Source: Paenibacillus sp. LS1 (GTDB lineage: Bacteria; Bacillota; Bacilli; Paenibacillales; Paenibacillaceae). From it: DNA of 64,000 nt. This document shows, in pieces, positions 1 through 8,242 of this stretch. The notes below the pieces were generated by a model that saw only the letters and a program-made list of their open reading frames with translations, had not been told where the DNA came from and ran no database searches. A program made the position numbers and the translations under genes. The stretch lies in assembly GCF_026013365.1 (NCBI RefSeq), contig NZ_JAPDOE010000002.1:124001-188000 (forward strand), given 5' to 3'. The stretch's first letter is position 1. Every line of letters begins with the position of its first letter.

Positions 1-35
1 CGAACCTGTACAGAACTCCATCCTGTCTAGGTTCG
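1..35 (-). terminator. Hairpin at the left window edge, possible terminator of the fucosidase gene
   Basis: Arms CGAACCT (1-7) and AGGTTCG (29-35) are perfectly complementary, with further partial pairing inside. It lies just past the stop of the minus-strand fucosidase gene. Any T-run would be outside the window, so terminator function cannot be confirmed. Confidence 0.35.
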
Positions 36-59
36 TTAAAGAGCAACTTTCATATTTTA

Positions 60-1499
60 TTAGCAGTTCTTCCCTGCATAATACACGCCAAATTTTTGCA
101 AAGTAGGACACCACCTGGACTCTTCAATCATCAAACGAATAAATCTTGCATGAACAGCAGGGAATCGAAGTATTTTTTTGTACCCCACTACTGTGCCGCT
201 TGAAATTTCTGTCCATTCTTCCTCTTCTCCCCGGCATTCCAAACGAAAACGTTCAATCCGCTGTCCACTACGAATATGTTCCATTAACACAGCGTGGTCA
301 ATAGAGTGTTCCTCGCCCAAGTCCAGTTCAATCCAGGCCTCCTCCATCCCTTCTGGCGCACTCCACCATGTATCAGTTCGCTCGTCCACCACCCGGTTAG
401 CATGATGATGCTCGTCCAACATCGAAGAGCAGGAAGCTTTTACATCTACTGCCAGATCTGTTGCAAAAGTGTGTCTCAGCACGTCCCCAAGCTCCTTCAT
501 GCGCTGTACATCATGTTCATGAATGCGTCCGCTCGGAGTCGGTGGAAGATTCAACAAAAATGTTCCATTACCTCCTACGGAGCCATAATAAATGTCCAGC
601 AGCTCATCCGTGGAACGTACCTGATCATCTTCCTGGGGATGGTAGAACCAGCCCGGGCGGATCGAGGTATTCACTTCAGCAGGATACCAGGCAAGTCCAT
701 CGGCCGCTTCTACAACCCCACGGCTTCCCAGATCCTCATCTTGGGAGGGAACTCGCTTGGCAAACATACCATCATCCACCTGTTGCGAATTCTCCTGAAT
801 TTTCTCATTATCCAGCATGGAAGCTGGAACGACACTCCATTCAGAAGTTCTCGTGTGACCTGCTTCATTACCACACCACCGCACATCGGGTCCACATACC
901 GAAATGACTGCATTTGGCTGAAGTTCACGGATTACCTCATAATAGCGATCCCAGTCATATACCTGTTTTTTGCCATTCGGTCCCTCACCGCAGGCTCCAT
1001 CGAACCAGACACAGAAGATTTCCCCATATCCTGTAAGCAGCTCTTTCAATTGCCCTACGAAAAATTCATTGTATACCTCTGAATCTCCATAGGACGGTTC
1101 ATGACGATCCCAAGGTGAAAGATACACTCCAAACTTGATTCCGCCTTCACGACAGGCATCCGCCACTTCTTTGACCATATCCCCCCGTCCATCACGCCAT
1201 GGGCTGTTTTTAACAGAATGTTCTGTCAATTGAGTCGGCCACAGGTTAAATCCATCATGGTGTTTACAAGTTAATATGAGTCCACTCATCCCGGCCAGCT
1301 TACAAGTATCTACCCATTGATGTGCATCAAAAGCGGTGGGGTTAAAAATCGCTGGAGACTCGCTCCCGTCACCCCACTCTTGGTTAGTGAATGTATTCAC
1401 CGTAAAATGAATAAATCCATAGAACTCCATTTCATTCCAGGAGATCTGTCTCTCCGAAGGTGTTACAAGTGCAGCTATTTTTGCCATGTTAGTTGTCAT
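60..1499 (-). CDS. Alpha-L-fucosidase, GH29
   Basis: Hydrolyses terminal alpha-L-fucose from glycans. The 479-residue protein carries GH29 hallmarks: CKHHDGF near residue 78 and VWFDG near 165, whose Asp (D167) is the expected nucleophile. The last ~130 residues look like a discoidin (F5/8 type C) carbohydrate-binding domain. No signal peptide is visible, so a cytoplasmic enzyme is likely. The ATG at 1499 has GGGG 7 nt upstream; an ATG four codons later is possible. A terminator at 1661-1692 separates it from the trehalose operon, so it should have its own promoter, where a perfect palindrome (1538-1553) lies. The family is clear; the exact linkage preference is not. Confidence 0.88.
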   Translation of the reverse strand: MTTNMAKIAALVTPSERQISWNEMEFYGFIHFTVNTFTNQEWGDGSESPAIFNPTAFDAHQWVDTCKLAGMSGLILTCKHHDGFNLWPTQLTEHSVKNSPWRDGRGDMVKEVADACREGGIKFGVYLSPWDRHEPSYGDSEVYNEFFVGQLKELLTGYGEIFCVWFDGACGEGPNGKKQVYDWDRYYEVIRELQPNAVISVCGPDVRWCGNEAGHTRTSEWSVVPASMLDNEKIQENSQQVDDGMFAKRVPSQDEDLGSRGVVEAADGLAWYPAEVNTSIRPGWFYHPQEDDQVRSTDELLDIYYGSVGGNGTFLLNLPPTPSGRIHEHDVQRMKELGDVLRHTFATDLAVDVKASCSSMLDEHHHANRVVDERTDTWWSAPEGMEEAWIELDLGEEHSIDHAVLMEHIRSGQRIERFRLECRGEEEEWTEISSGTVVGYKKILRFPAVHARFIRLMIEESRWCPTLQKFGVYYAGKNC

Positions 1500-1537
1500 G
1501 TGCTTACCCCTTTATGTGATTCAAATTAGAGTGAAAC

Positions 1538-1553
1538 CAATAGTATACTATTG
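1538..1553. promoter_or_regulatory. 16-bp perfect palindrome upstream of the fucosidase gene, candidate operator
   Basis: CAATAGTATACTATTG reads the same on both strands and lies 39 nt upstream of the fucosidase start. It contains TATACT, which could serve as a -10 box on the minus strand. A repressor site covering the promoter is a reasonable inference; no regulator gene is adjacent within the window. Confidence 0.4.
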
Positions 1554-1660
1554 AAATGCTATCGATTTTTCAGGATTCCGGCAAGATAGTAAAACCTCTT
1601 TTTAAGGCAGTAAAACCACTTTTATAACTATCAAATTTCTATTCAACGTACCAAAAAAGC

Positions 1661-1692
1661 ATAAAAAAGGAGCTGCGCATCACGCAGCCCCC
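1661..1692 (-). terminator. Rho-independent terminator of the trehalose operon
   Basis: On the minus strand a GGGCTGCG/CGCAGCTC stem with a short loop is followed by a T-run, about 20 nt after the treP stop codon. Confidence 0.8.
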
Positions 1693-1711
1693 ATCCTGTT
1701 GTTATATTTGA

Positions 1712-3730
1712 TTAACCTTTCAGATGAACCTTCAGCACACCATTTTGATTGGATGTAACATCACCTGTCGTGACTTCCACCCGTTCAACCATATCCTGAC
1801 CATCTGGAATGATAATCGGTGTAATCAGCGGGTAGCCCGCATCTTCAATCACCTTACGATCGAATTCCAACAGCTTTTGCCCTGCTTTTACATGCTCGCC
1901 AGCTTCGACATGCATATTGAAACCTTCACCCTTGAGGGATACCGTATTAATCCCGACATGGATCAGTACCTGTAAACCACTCGCATGTTCAAGAATTATC
2001 GCATGTTTGCTTTTGATTACATGAGCGACCTGAGCATCAAACGGGGCAACTACCACGTTGCCGGAAGGCTCAATCGCTACACCTTCACCCATTTGTTTCT
2101 CGGCAAACGCCGGATCAGGCACTTGCTCCAGTGAAACGGCCTGGCCTGTTAATGGCGCCATGATTTCCAGCGTATTCACGGCTTCATCCCCTACTTGAGC
2201 CGCACTACGAGTGCGCTGGTTCGGATCTGTATTTGTAGTCGCAGAGGTAACGCCCGAAGCAGACTGCGATGTAGCCGCTTTAGGCTCAGCAACGTTTTCA
2301 TTACTTTCATTGCGATCTTCTTTTCTCATTTTGGCTCTACCAAAAATAACGGTCAGTACAAACGGTACAACCAGGACAATCGCCATGCCGATGAAGAAGA
2401 CGCCCCACTTGTTAGGGAAAATCGATAGGAATCCAGGTACGCCACCTACACCGATGGAGGTTGCCTGAACATTATTCATCGTCAGCAGCACACCACCAAT
2501 CGCGGAACCGATCATACCGAAGATAAATGGATAACGGTAACGGATATTCACTCCGAAGATTGCCGGCTCGGTTACACCGAGGAAGGCCGACACCGAGGAC
2601 GTTGCAGCAAGTCCTCTCATTTTCTTTTCACGCAGGACAAGCATCATCGCAAGTGCCGCTGAACCCTGTGCGATATTGGACAATGCCAGCATCGGCCACA
2701 GGAACGTACCGCCCTGACTACCAATGAGCTGAACATCCACCGCGAGGAACGTGTGATGCATACCGGTGATAACAAGCAAAGCGTATAGACCACCGTAGAT
2801 CAGACCGCCCAGCGCCGCGTAGGAATCGTAAACATAGATCAAGCCAGATGTGATTGCATTCGCAATGGCGAATGTAACCGGTCCAATAATCGTAAATGCC
2901 AGGAATCCGGTAATCAGCAATGTAACTGGTGCAACGACCAGCAGTTTGATCGAATCATGTACCCTTTTGTTCAGGAAAATTTCCATCTTCGCAAGCAGAT
3001 AGGCCGATACCAGTACTGGCAGAACCTGCCCTTGATAACCGATCTTCTCAATCTCCCAACCGAACAGATTCCATGTTGGCACCGTGCCATTATTCACAGC
3101 ATCAGCGTAACCATATGCACTCAGCAGATCGGGATGTACCAGAATGAGACCCAGCACGATCCCGAGCAGCGGACTGCCGCCGAACCTTTTTACAGCTGCC
3201 CAACCAATTAGAGCCGGCAGGAACGTAAAGGCTGTACTTGCGATTGTATTAATAATGGACGCAAGATCCTTCCAGGCTGGATAGACATCCACCAGTGATT
3301 TTCCATCAAAGAAAATGCCTGGACCTGTCAGAATATTGTTAATCCCGAGCAATAGACCTGCCGTGATGATCGCTGGCAAGATTGGAATGAAAATATCCGA
3401 GAGTGTTTTAATCGCTCGCTGGATTGGGTTTTGCTTTTTACCAGCAACTGCTTTCACATCATCCTTGGAAGAACGATCTCCCCCGGTAATCTGAATCATC
3501 TCATCATAGACTTTATCTACCAGACCAGGCCCAATAACGACCTGGAATTGTCCTTGGGAAGAGAATTGTCCTTTAACCAGATCATTCTGATCCAGACTTT
3601 CAGTATCCACTTTACTCTCATCGTACAAGGCAAACCGGAGTCGTGTAACACAGTGTGTTGCAGCTTCAATATTCTCTTTGCCGCCGACTGCCCGGACGAT
3701 CTCCTCAACCTGTTTTTTATCGATTGCCAT
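1712..3730 (-). CDS. treP: Trehalose-specific PTS enzyme IIBC with fused IIA domain
   Basis: Imports trehalose and phosphorylates it to trehalose-6-phosphate. Domain order in 672 residues: EIIB (about 1-90, phospho-cysteine in the motif ATHCVTRLRF), membrane EIIC (about 105-460, many hydrophobic segments), a low-complexity linker (about 470-520), then a glucose-type EIIA whose active histidine lies in HVGINTV (H591). Bacillus subtilis TreP lacks the IIA part and borrows it from other permeases, so this fusion makes the permease self-sufficient after HPr. It follows the phosphotrehalase gene by 28 nt, so the two form an operon. The ATG has AGGAAGTG upstream. Assignment to trehalose rests on the EIIBC sequence type and the linked phosphotrehalase. 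Confidence 0.93.
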   Translation of the reverse strand: MAIDKKQVEEIVRAVGGKENIEAATHCVTRLRFALYDESKVDTESLDQNDLVKGQFSSQGQFQVVIGPGLVDKVYDEMIQITGGDRSSKDDVKAVAGKKQNPIQRAIKTLSDIFIPILPAIITAGLLLGINNILTGPGIFFDGKSLVDVYPAWKDLASIINTIASTAFTFLPALIGWAAVKRFGGSPLLGIVLGLILVHPDLLSAYGYADAVNNGTVPTWNLFGWEIEKIGYQGQVLPVLVSAYLLAKMEIFLNKRVHDSIKLLVVAPVTLLITGFLAFTIIGPVTFAIANAITSGLIYVYDSYAALGGLIYGGLYALLVITGMHHTFLAVDVQLIGSQGGTFLWPMLALSNIAQGSAALAMMLVLREKKMRGLAATSSVSAFLGVTEPAIFGVNIRYRYPFIFGMIGSAIGGVLLTMNNVQATSIGVGGVPGFLSIFPNKWGVFFIGMAIVLVVPFVLTVIFGRAKMRKEDRNESNENVAEPKAATSQSASGVTSATTNTDPNQRTRSAAQVGDEAVNTLEIMAPLTGQAVSLEQVPDPAFAEKQMGEGVAIEPSGNVVVAPFDAQVAHVIKSKHAIILEHASGLQVLIHVGINTVSLKGEGFNMHVEAGEHVKAGQKLLEFDRKVIEDAGYPLITPIIIPDGQDMVERVEVTTGDVTSNQNGVLKVHLKG

Positions 3731-3758
3731 AGTGTCACTTCCTATTTATAAAATGTGA

Positions 3759-5480
3759 TTAGTCCTGTTGTGGCACAAGCCACATATAGGATGCATACGG
3801 ACTGAGGGAGATTTCCTGTGTCAGTACAGGCGCTACCTCTGTATTTCCAATGAGTAACTCTACTGATTTATTTGTAATATGATCATTCCACACCGCTTCC
3901 GGAAGCGAGAACGTGACGTCCCGTTTACTGAAGTTTGATACAACAATTAGAGTTTCACTGCCATTGGTCCGTGCGTACGCGAATACATCCGGGTGTGCAT
4001 CGTCCAGGCGTTCATAGAGACCGTCAGTCAGCACGTTAACCTGTTTACGCAGGGCAATCAATTTGCGGTAGTGGTAGTAGATTGAATCCGGGTCAGCCAG
4101 CTGCTGCTCCACGTGAATGGACGGATACCTTTCATCCACCTTCAGCCAAGGTGTTCCGGTAGTAAATCCGGCGTTCTTACTTCCATTCCACTGCATCGGT
4201 GTTCGGGAGTTGTCCCGGGAACGCTCTTTTACAATGTTGAAAGCTTCTTCAGCGGATTTGCCTCGTTCTTCCTGAAGCAGGCGGTACATGTTCGTCGATT
4301 CGATATCGCGGAACTCACTAACGTCATTCCAGACTGGATTCGGCATGCCAATCTCTTCTCCCTGGTAGACATAAGGTGTACCTTGCATTCCGTGTATCGT
4401 TGTTGCAAGCATCTTGGCACTCTCGGCACGGTAGTCACCATCATCGGCGAATCGGGACAGCGCCCTGGGCTGATCATGGTTATTAAGGAACAGCGCGTTC
4501 CAGCCTCCACCGGCTTGCATGCCTGTCTGCCACTCACTGAAGAGCTGTTTCATCGCTTCGAAATCATACGGCATCAGTTCCCATTTCTGACCATTCGGAT
4601 AATCCACTTTCAGGTGGTGGAAGTTGAACGTCATTGAGAACTCCCGGGAAGCCGGGTTCGAATATTGGATGCAGTGTTCCAGTGTTGTGGAGGACATCTC
4701 GCCTACCGTCACCATGTTGTGAGGCCCGAATACTTCGTCGTACATCTCGGTGATATATTCATGTACACGGGGTCCATCCGTGTAGTACTTGCGCCCATCA
4801 CCAGGTGATACGCTGCCATCGTCATCCGGGAAACGCTGGTCTTTCGAGATCAGGTTGATCACGTCCATACGGAAACCATCTACACCTTTTTCGGCCCAGA
4901 ACTTGATCATATCCCGTACAGCTTTGCGTACTTCTTCATTCTCCCAATTTAGATCTGCCTGCGTTTTATCAAATAAAGTCAGGAAATATTGTCCCGTCTG
5001 TTCATCATACTGCCATGCAGGTCCACCGAACTTGGATTGCCAGTTGTTAGGCACACCGCCGTCCGGAGCAGGATCTTTCCAAATATAATAATCCCTGTAC
5101 GGATTATCCTTGGAAGAACGGGATTGCTGGAACCACTCATGATCTGTCGAGGAGTGATTCACCACGATATCAATCATCAGTTTCATATCACGAGCCTTCA
5201 GACCTTTCAGTAGTTCGTCAAAATCCTTCATCGTCCCATAATCCGGATTAATCCGATAATAGTCCGCTACGTCATACCCATTATCATGCTGCGGAGATAC
5301 ATATACCGGCTGCAACCACACAATATCGATACCCAGATGCTGCAAATAATCAAGCTTCTCGGTTAATCCACGAATATCTCCCGTACCCGATCCGGTTGTA
5401 TCATTAAAGCTCTTCGGATATACCTGATACACCGTTGATGTCTTCCACCAAGATGACGGAGTTGTGTTATTAGAACTCAT
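3759..5480 (-). CDS. treC: Alpha,alpha-phosphotrehalase (trehalose-6-phosphate hydrolase), GH13
   Basis: Cleaves imported trehalose-6-phosphate to glucose and glucose-6-phosphate (called treA in Bacillus). The 573-residue GH13 protein shows the conserved regions DIVVNH, GFRMDVIN (nucleophile D206), TVGEMS (acid/base Glu) and NNHDQPR (third Asp). The start at 5480 is preferred over an in-frame codon 11 residues upstream because GGAGG lies 7 nt before it (5488-5492). It is the first gene of a two-gene operon with the trehalose permease and is preceded by a palindrome resembling the TreR operator. A close relative in the same window (8243-9955) has a different residue after the nucleophile, consistent with different substrates. 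Confidence 0.92.
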   Translation of the reverse strand: MSSNNTTPSSWWKTSTVYQVYPKSFNDTTGSGTGDIRGLTEKLDYLQHLGIDIVWLQPVYVSPQHDNGYDVADYYRINPDYGTMKDFDELLKGLKARDMKLMIDIVVNHSSTDHEWFQQSRSSKDNPYRDYYIWKDPAPDGGVPNNWQSKFGGPAWQYDEQTGQYFLTLFDKTQADLNWENEEVRKAVRDMIKFWAEKGVDGFRMDVINLISKDQRFPDDDGSVSPGDGRKYYTDGPRVHEYITEMYDEVFGPHNMVTVGEMSSTTLEHCIQYSNPASREFSMTFNFHHLKVDYPNGQKWELMPYDFEAMKQLFSEWQTGMQAGGGWNALFLNNHDQPRALSRFADDGDYRAESAKMLATTIHGMQGTPYVYQGEEIGMPNPVWNDVSEFRDIESTNMYRLLQEERGKSAEEAFNIVKERSRDNSRTPMQWNGSKNAGFTTGTPWLKVDERYPSIHVEQQLADPDSIYYHYRKLIALRKQVNVLTDGLYERLDDAHPDVFAYARTNGSETLIVVSNFSKRDVTFSLPEAVWNDHITNKSVELLIGNTEVAPVLTQEISLSPYASYMWLVPQQD

Positions 5481-5554
5481 GTTAACGCCTCCAATAAATT
5501 GTAATGCTCTCATGTGATGTTCTCGGCTAACTTCATATCTATATTACATAAGTA

Positions 5555-5572
5555 AACATGTATATACAAGTT
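5555..5572. promoter_or_regulatory. Candidate TreR operator of the trehalose operon
   Basis: An 18-bp near-perfect palindrome with the core TTGTATATACA (minus strand), one mismatch between half-sites, 75 nt upstream of the phosphotrehalase start. It resembles the tre operator palindrome bound by the GntR-family repressor TreR in Bacillus. Similarity is from memory of the family; no treR gene is in the window. Confidence 0.6.
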
Positions 5573-5694
5573 GAAACTATAATATGTATATTCTTCGCCT
5601 CTTCTACACATTCCCCATAAATCTTTCCTCTGTAACATTTATTTTGGAACCTGCGTTCGTAAACCCAATGATATCTGTATTGGGAAAACAAGAA

Positions 5695-5734
5695 ACCGTC
5701 TGTTCTTCCCACGATTGGAGTGGCAACAGACGGT
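5695..5734 (-). terminator. Terminator downstream of the dicarboxylate symporter
   Basis: A 10-bp perfect stem (ACCGTCTGTT at 5695-5704 with AACAGACGGT at 5725-5734) is followed on the minus strand by a T-rich tail. It lies about 120 nt past the symporter stop. Confidence 0.6.
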
Positions 5735-5857
5735 CTAATTTGGTTGAACTTGGTTGAGCTTTTTAAATGTATTCTACTGTTTTTACTGTTGTAATGGATT
5801 GTTATTATAAAGTAGCTGTCATTTGACTAATAAATCACCACAGCAAGGACGCGCTTC

Positions 5858-7213
5858 TTACGACATCTCCGGTGAAACTACGGCTTTCCCTTGTTTTTCC
5901 TGCATATTCAACTTCAATAGAGATAGTGCAGCTTGCTCTTCTCTTTCCAGTTCAGCAGCACTGATCTCACCAGAGAGTACGGCACGCATTCGCTTCTGAT
6001 CCAGCAGACCTTCCCATTTTGCGACTACGAACGCTGCGACACAGTTTCCCATCAGGTTTGTAAAGACACGCATTGTATCCATAAAGCGATCTGCACCAAG
6101 CAGCAGAGCAACCGCTGCTACCGGGAAGGCATTGACGGCTACTGCCGTCGCGGACAGAGCCAAGAATGCGGAGCCAGGTACACCTGCCATACCTTTGGAA
6201 CTTAACATCAACACTAGCAAAATTGTAATCTGCTGTACAAACGTCAGTTCAATACCTACGGCCTGAGCCACAAAAACTGTCGCTAGCGATAGATAGATTG
6301 AAGCACCATCCAGATTGAACGAGTACCCCGTCGGCACCACAAGCCCCACAACAGCACGATCACAACCCGCCCTAGTGAGCTTGTCCATCATGCGTGGCAT
6401 CACCACTTCCGATGATCCCGTTCCAATCACCAGCATCACTTCAGAACGGGTATACTTCACAAATTGCAGAAAATTCAGCCCGGTGATCCACCAGGCAGCG
6501 AGTGCCAACATAACAAGAAACAGCAGCGCTGCGCCGTAACAAGCCAGAATAAGCAGTCCGAAGGACGATAATGTGGAAGCTCCATAAGCACCAACCGTAT
6601 AGGCCATGGCTCCAAATGCACCAATCGGTGCGAGTTTCATGATATAACCAATGATGCGGAACACAATTCCGAGCAGGTTCTCAATCAGCGTCAGTACATT
6701 TTCTTTCGCTTTACTCTCTGTTGCTGCCAGTGCAACCCCGAACAGACAGGCCACGAGCAGTACTTGCAGTAGCGCATTCTGTGCAAAAGCGTCCACAACA
6801 CTCGTCGGAATAATATTCATGATAAAGTCTACCGTATGTGGCAATTCGGAACCATTCGTTTTCGCTTCAATGCCACTTGCATCTATGGTTGAAGGGTCCA
6901 CGTTCATTCCCGCACCTGGGCGAAGCAGATTGGCTGTTCCCAATCCGAGTAACAGCGCTACTGTAGTTGCAATTTCGAACCACACGATGGCTTTCAGTCC
7001 AATGCGTCCGACGGACTTCAGATCACCAATCTTGGCAATGCCTGTCACAATCACCATGAATATGAGTGGTGCGATGATCATCTTAATTAATTTAATGAAG
7101 CCTGTTCCGAGCGGTTGTAGCAAACTGCCCAGATCGGGCCACAGGATGCCTACGCCAATCCCGATGATTACCGCTACAATAATTTGAAAAAATAATGATT
7201 TTACAAATGACAT
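5858..7213 (-). CDS. Dicarboxylate/amino acid:cation symporter, DctA-like
   Basis: A secondary transporter of the DAACS family with about eight membrane segments and two re-entrant loops. The substrate-binding signatures are present: the serine-rich GTGSSEVVMPRM loop, PTGYSFNLDGASIYL, the SKGMAGVPGS loop, and GADRFMDTMRVFTNLMGN. The last two are closer to C4-dicarboxylate carriers (DctA/DctP) than to glutamate carriers (GltP/GltT), so uptake of succinate, fumarate or malate is favoured. At 451 residues the length is normal, with a charged C-terminal tail. The ATG has a GGGGGAG site. It is probably monocistronic, with terminators on both sides. Confidence 0.85.
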   Translation of the reverse strand: MSFVKSLFFQIIVAVIIGIGVGILWPDLGSLLQPLGTGFIKLIKMIIAPLIFMVIVTGIAKIGDLKSVGRIGLKAIVWFEIATTVALLLGLGTANLLRPGAGMNVDPSTIDASGIEAKTNGSELPHTVDFIMNIIPTSVVDAFAQNALLQVLLVACLFGVALAATESKAKENVLTLIENLLGIVFRIIGYIMKLAPIGAFGAMAYTVGAYGASTLSSFGLLILACYGAALLFLVMLALAAWWITGLNFLQFVKYTRSEVMLVIGTGSSEVVMPRMMDKLTRAGCDRAVVGLVVPTGYSFNLDGASIYLSLATVFVAQAVGIELTFVQQITILLVLMLSSKGMAGVPGSAFLALSATAVAVNAFPVAAVALLLGADRFMDTMRVFTNLMGNCVAAFVVAKWEGLLDQKRMRAVLSGEISAAELEREEQAALSLLKLNMQEKQGKAVVSPEMS

Positions 7214-7365
7214 GAACGCTCCCCCTGTTTGCGGTCAATTCGGATTTCCGGTTGGTTTCCGTGTAACTTTTTATATCATTCTGAAACGGAGTTCAACAAT
7301 GGAATTTCAATGTTTTTGTCATTTATACCAACTCTGTCTGTGAAAATTGAACCTGAAACCGAAAA

Positions 7366-7408
7366 AAGACGAATATCGCGTCAGTTATCTTGACGTGATA
7401 TTCGTCTT
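7366..7408 (-). terminator. Terminator downstream of the metal-dependent hydrolase
   Basis: Arms AAGACGAATATC and GATATTCGTCTT (12-bp perfect stem) are followed by a run of six T on the minus strand; T-rich sequence also follows on the plus strand. Confidence 0.8.
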
Positions 7409-7451
7409 TATCTATAAATCCATTTATTATTGAACAGGGGTTAACTGTGCA

Positions 7452-8144
7452 TCACAGGGTAATAGATTCTCCCGGGGCCAGCACACGTCCTTCCAACCCT
7501 TTTGCAGCCAGCTGCTGCACGAAGTGTTCCGCATCCTGACGAATCACCGGGAATGTATCATAATGCACCGGGATGGTCAATTTGGCATTAAACCATTCGG
7601 CTGCTTGTAGCGCATCCTCAGGTCCCATGGTGAAATGTCCACCAATCGGCAAGAAAGCTACATCGATATCATGGCGATCACCGATCATTTTCATATCCCC
7701 GAAGAGACTTGTGTCTCCGGCATGCAAAATGGTTTTGCCACCAATATTAATGATATATCCAGCAGGCAAACCTGCATACATGATCCGTTGTTCTTCTTCC
7801 AGCACGATACCTGAAGTATGGAACGCCTGAATCATTTTGGCTTGAGCAAAATCAAGATCTACCGTTCCGCCCATGTTCATCCCGAGCGTGTCCAGACCTT
7901 TCCAGGACATATATGTAGCCAGCTCTACAATAGCCACAACTTTGGCGTTATTCGCTTTGGCAATCGGTTCAGCATCGAGGATGTGATCCATATGTGCATG
8001 TGTCAGCAACACAACATCGGTCTTGATATCTTCCGGCTTCGTAACAGCAAGCTCGTTGCCACGCAGGAAAGGATCAATGATCAGAGACTTTTCTTCTGTG
8101 CCCAGCTGTACACTGGAGTGACCGTGGAACGTAATATTCAACAA
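7452..8144 (-). CDS. Metal-dependent hydrolase of the UPF0173 (YtkL) family
   Basis: A metallo-beta-lactamase-fold protein of 230 residues with the metal-binding motif THAHMDH near residue 49, a further His in AFHTSG, HAGDTS, and PVHYDTF near the end. Homologues are common in Firmicutes, and their substrate is not established. The start is TTG at 8144, supported by GGAGG 8 nt upstream; a second TTG follows directly. It is a single gene between two hydrolases, ending in a strong terminator. Confidence 0.87.
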   Translation of the reverse strand: MLNITFHGHSSVQLGTEEKSLIIDPFLRGNELAVTKPEDIKTDVVLLTHAHMDHILDAEPIAKANNAKVVAIVELATYMSWKGLDTLGMNMGGTVDLDFAQAKMIQAFHTSGIVLEEEQRIMYAGLPAGYIINIGGKTILHAGDTSLFGDMKMIGDRHDIDVAFLPIGGHFTMGPEDALQAAEWFNAKLTIPVHYDTFPVIRQDAEHFVQQLAAKGLEGRVLAPGESITL

Positions 8145-8242
8145 CTTGGGTTCCTCCCGACATATGTTTTGATTATTTGATAACCACTTTATTTATTATA
8201 AATCATTGCTCTTCACCAACGCAAAATTCGCGATCATTCGTC

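Noticed and set aside
294-1082. 262-codon plus-strand frame
   Set aside because: Lies entirely opposite the well-supported fucosidase gene and has no protein-like features.
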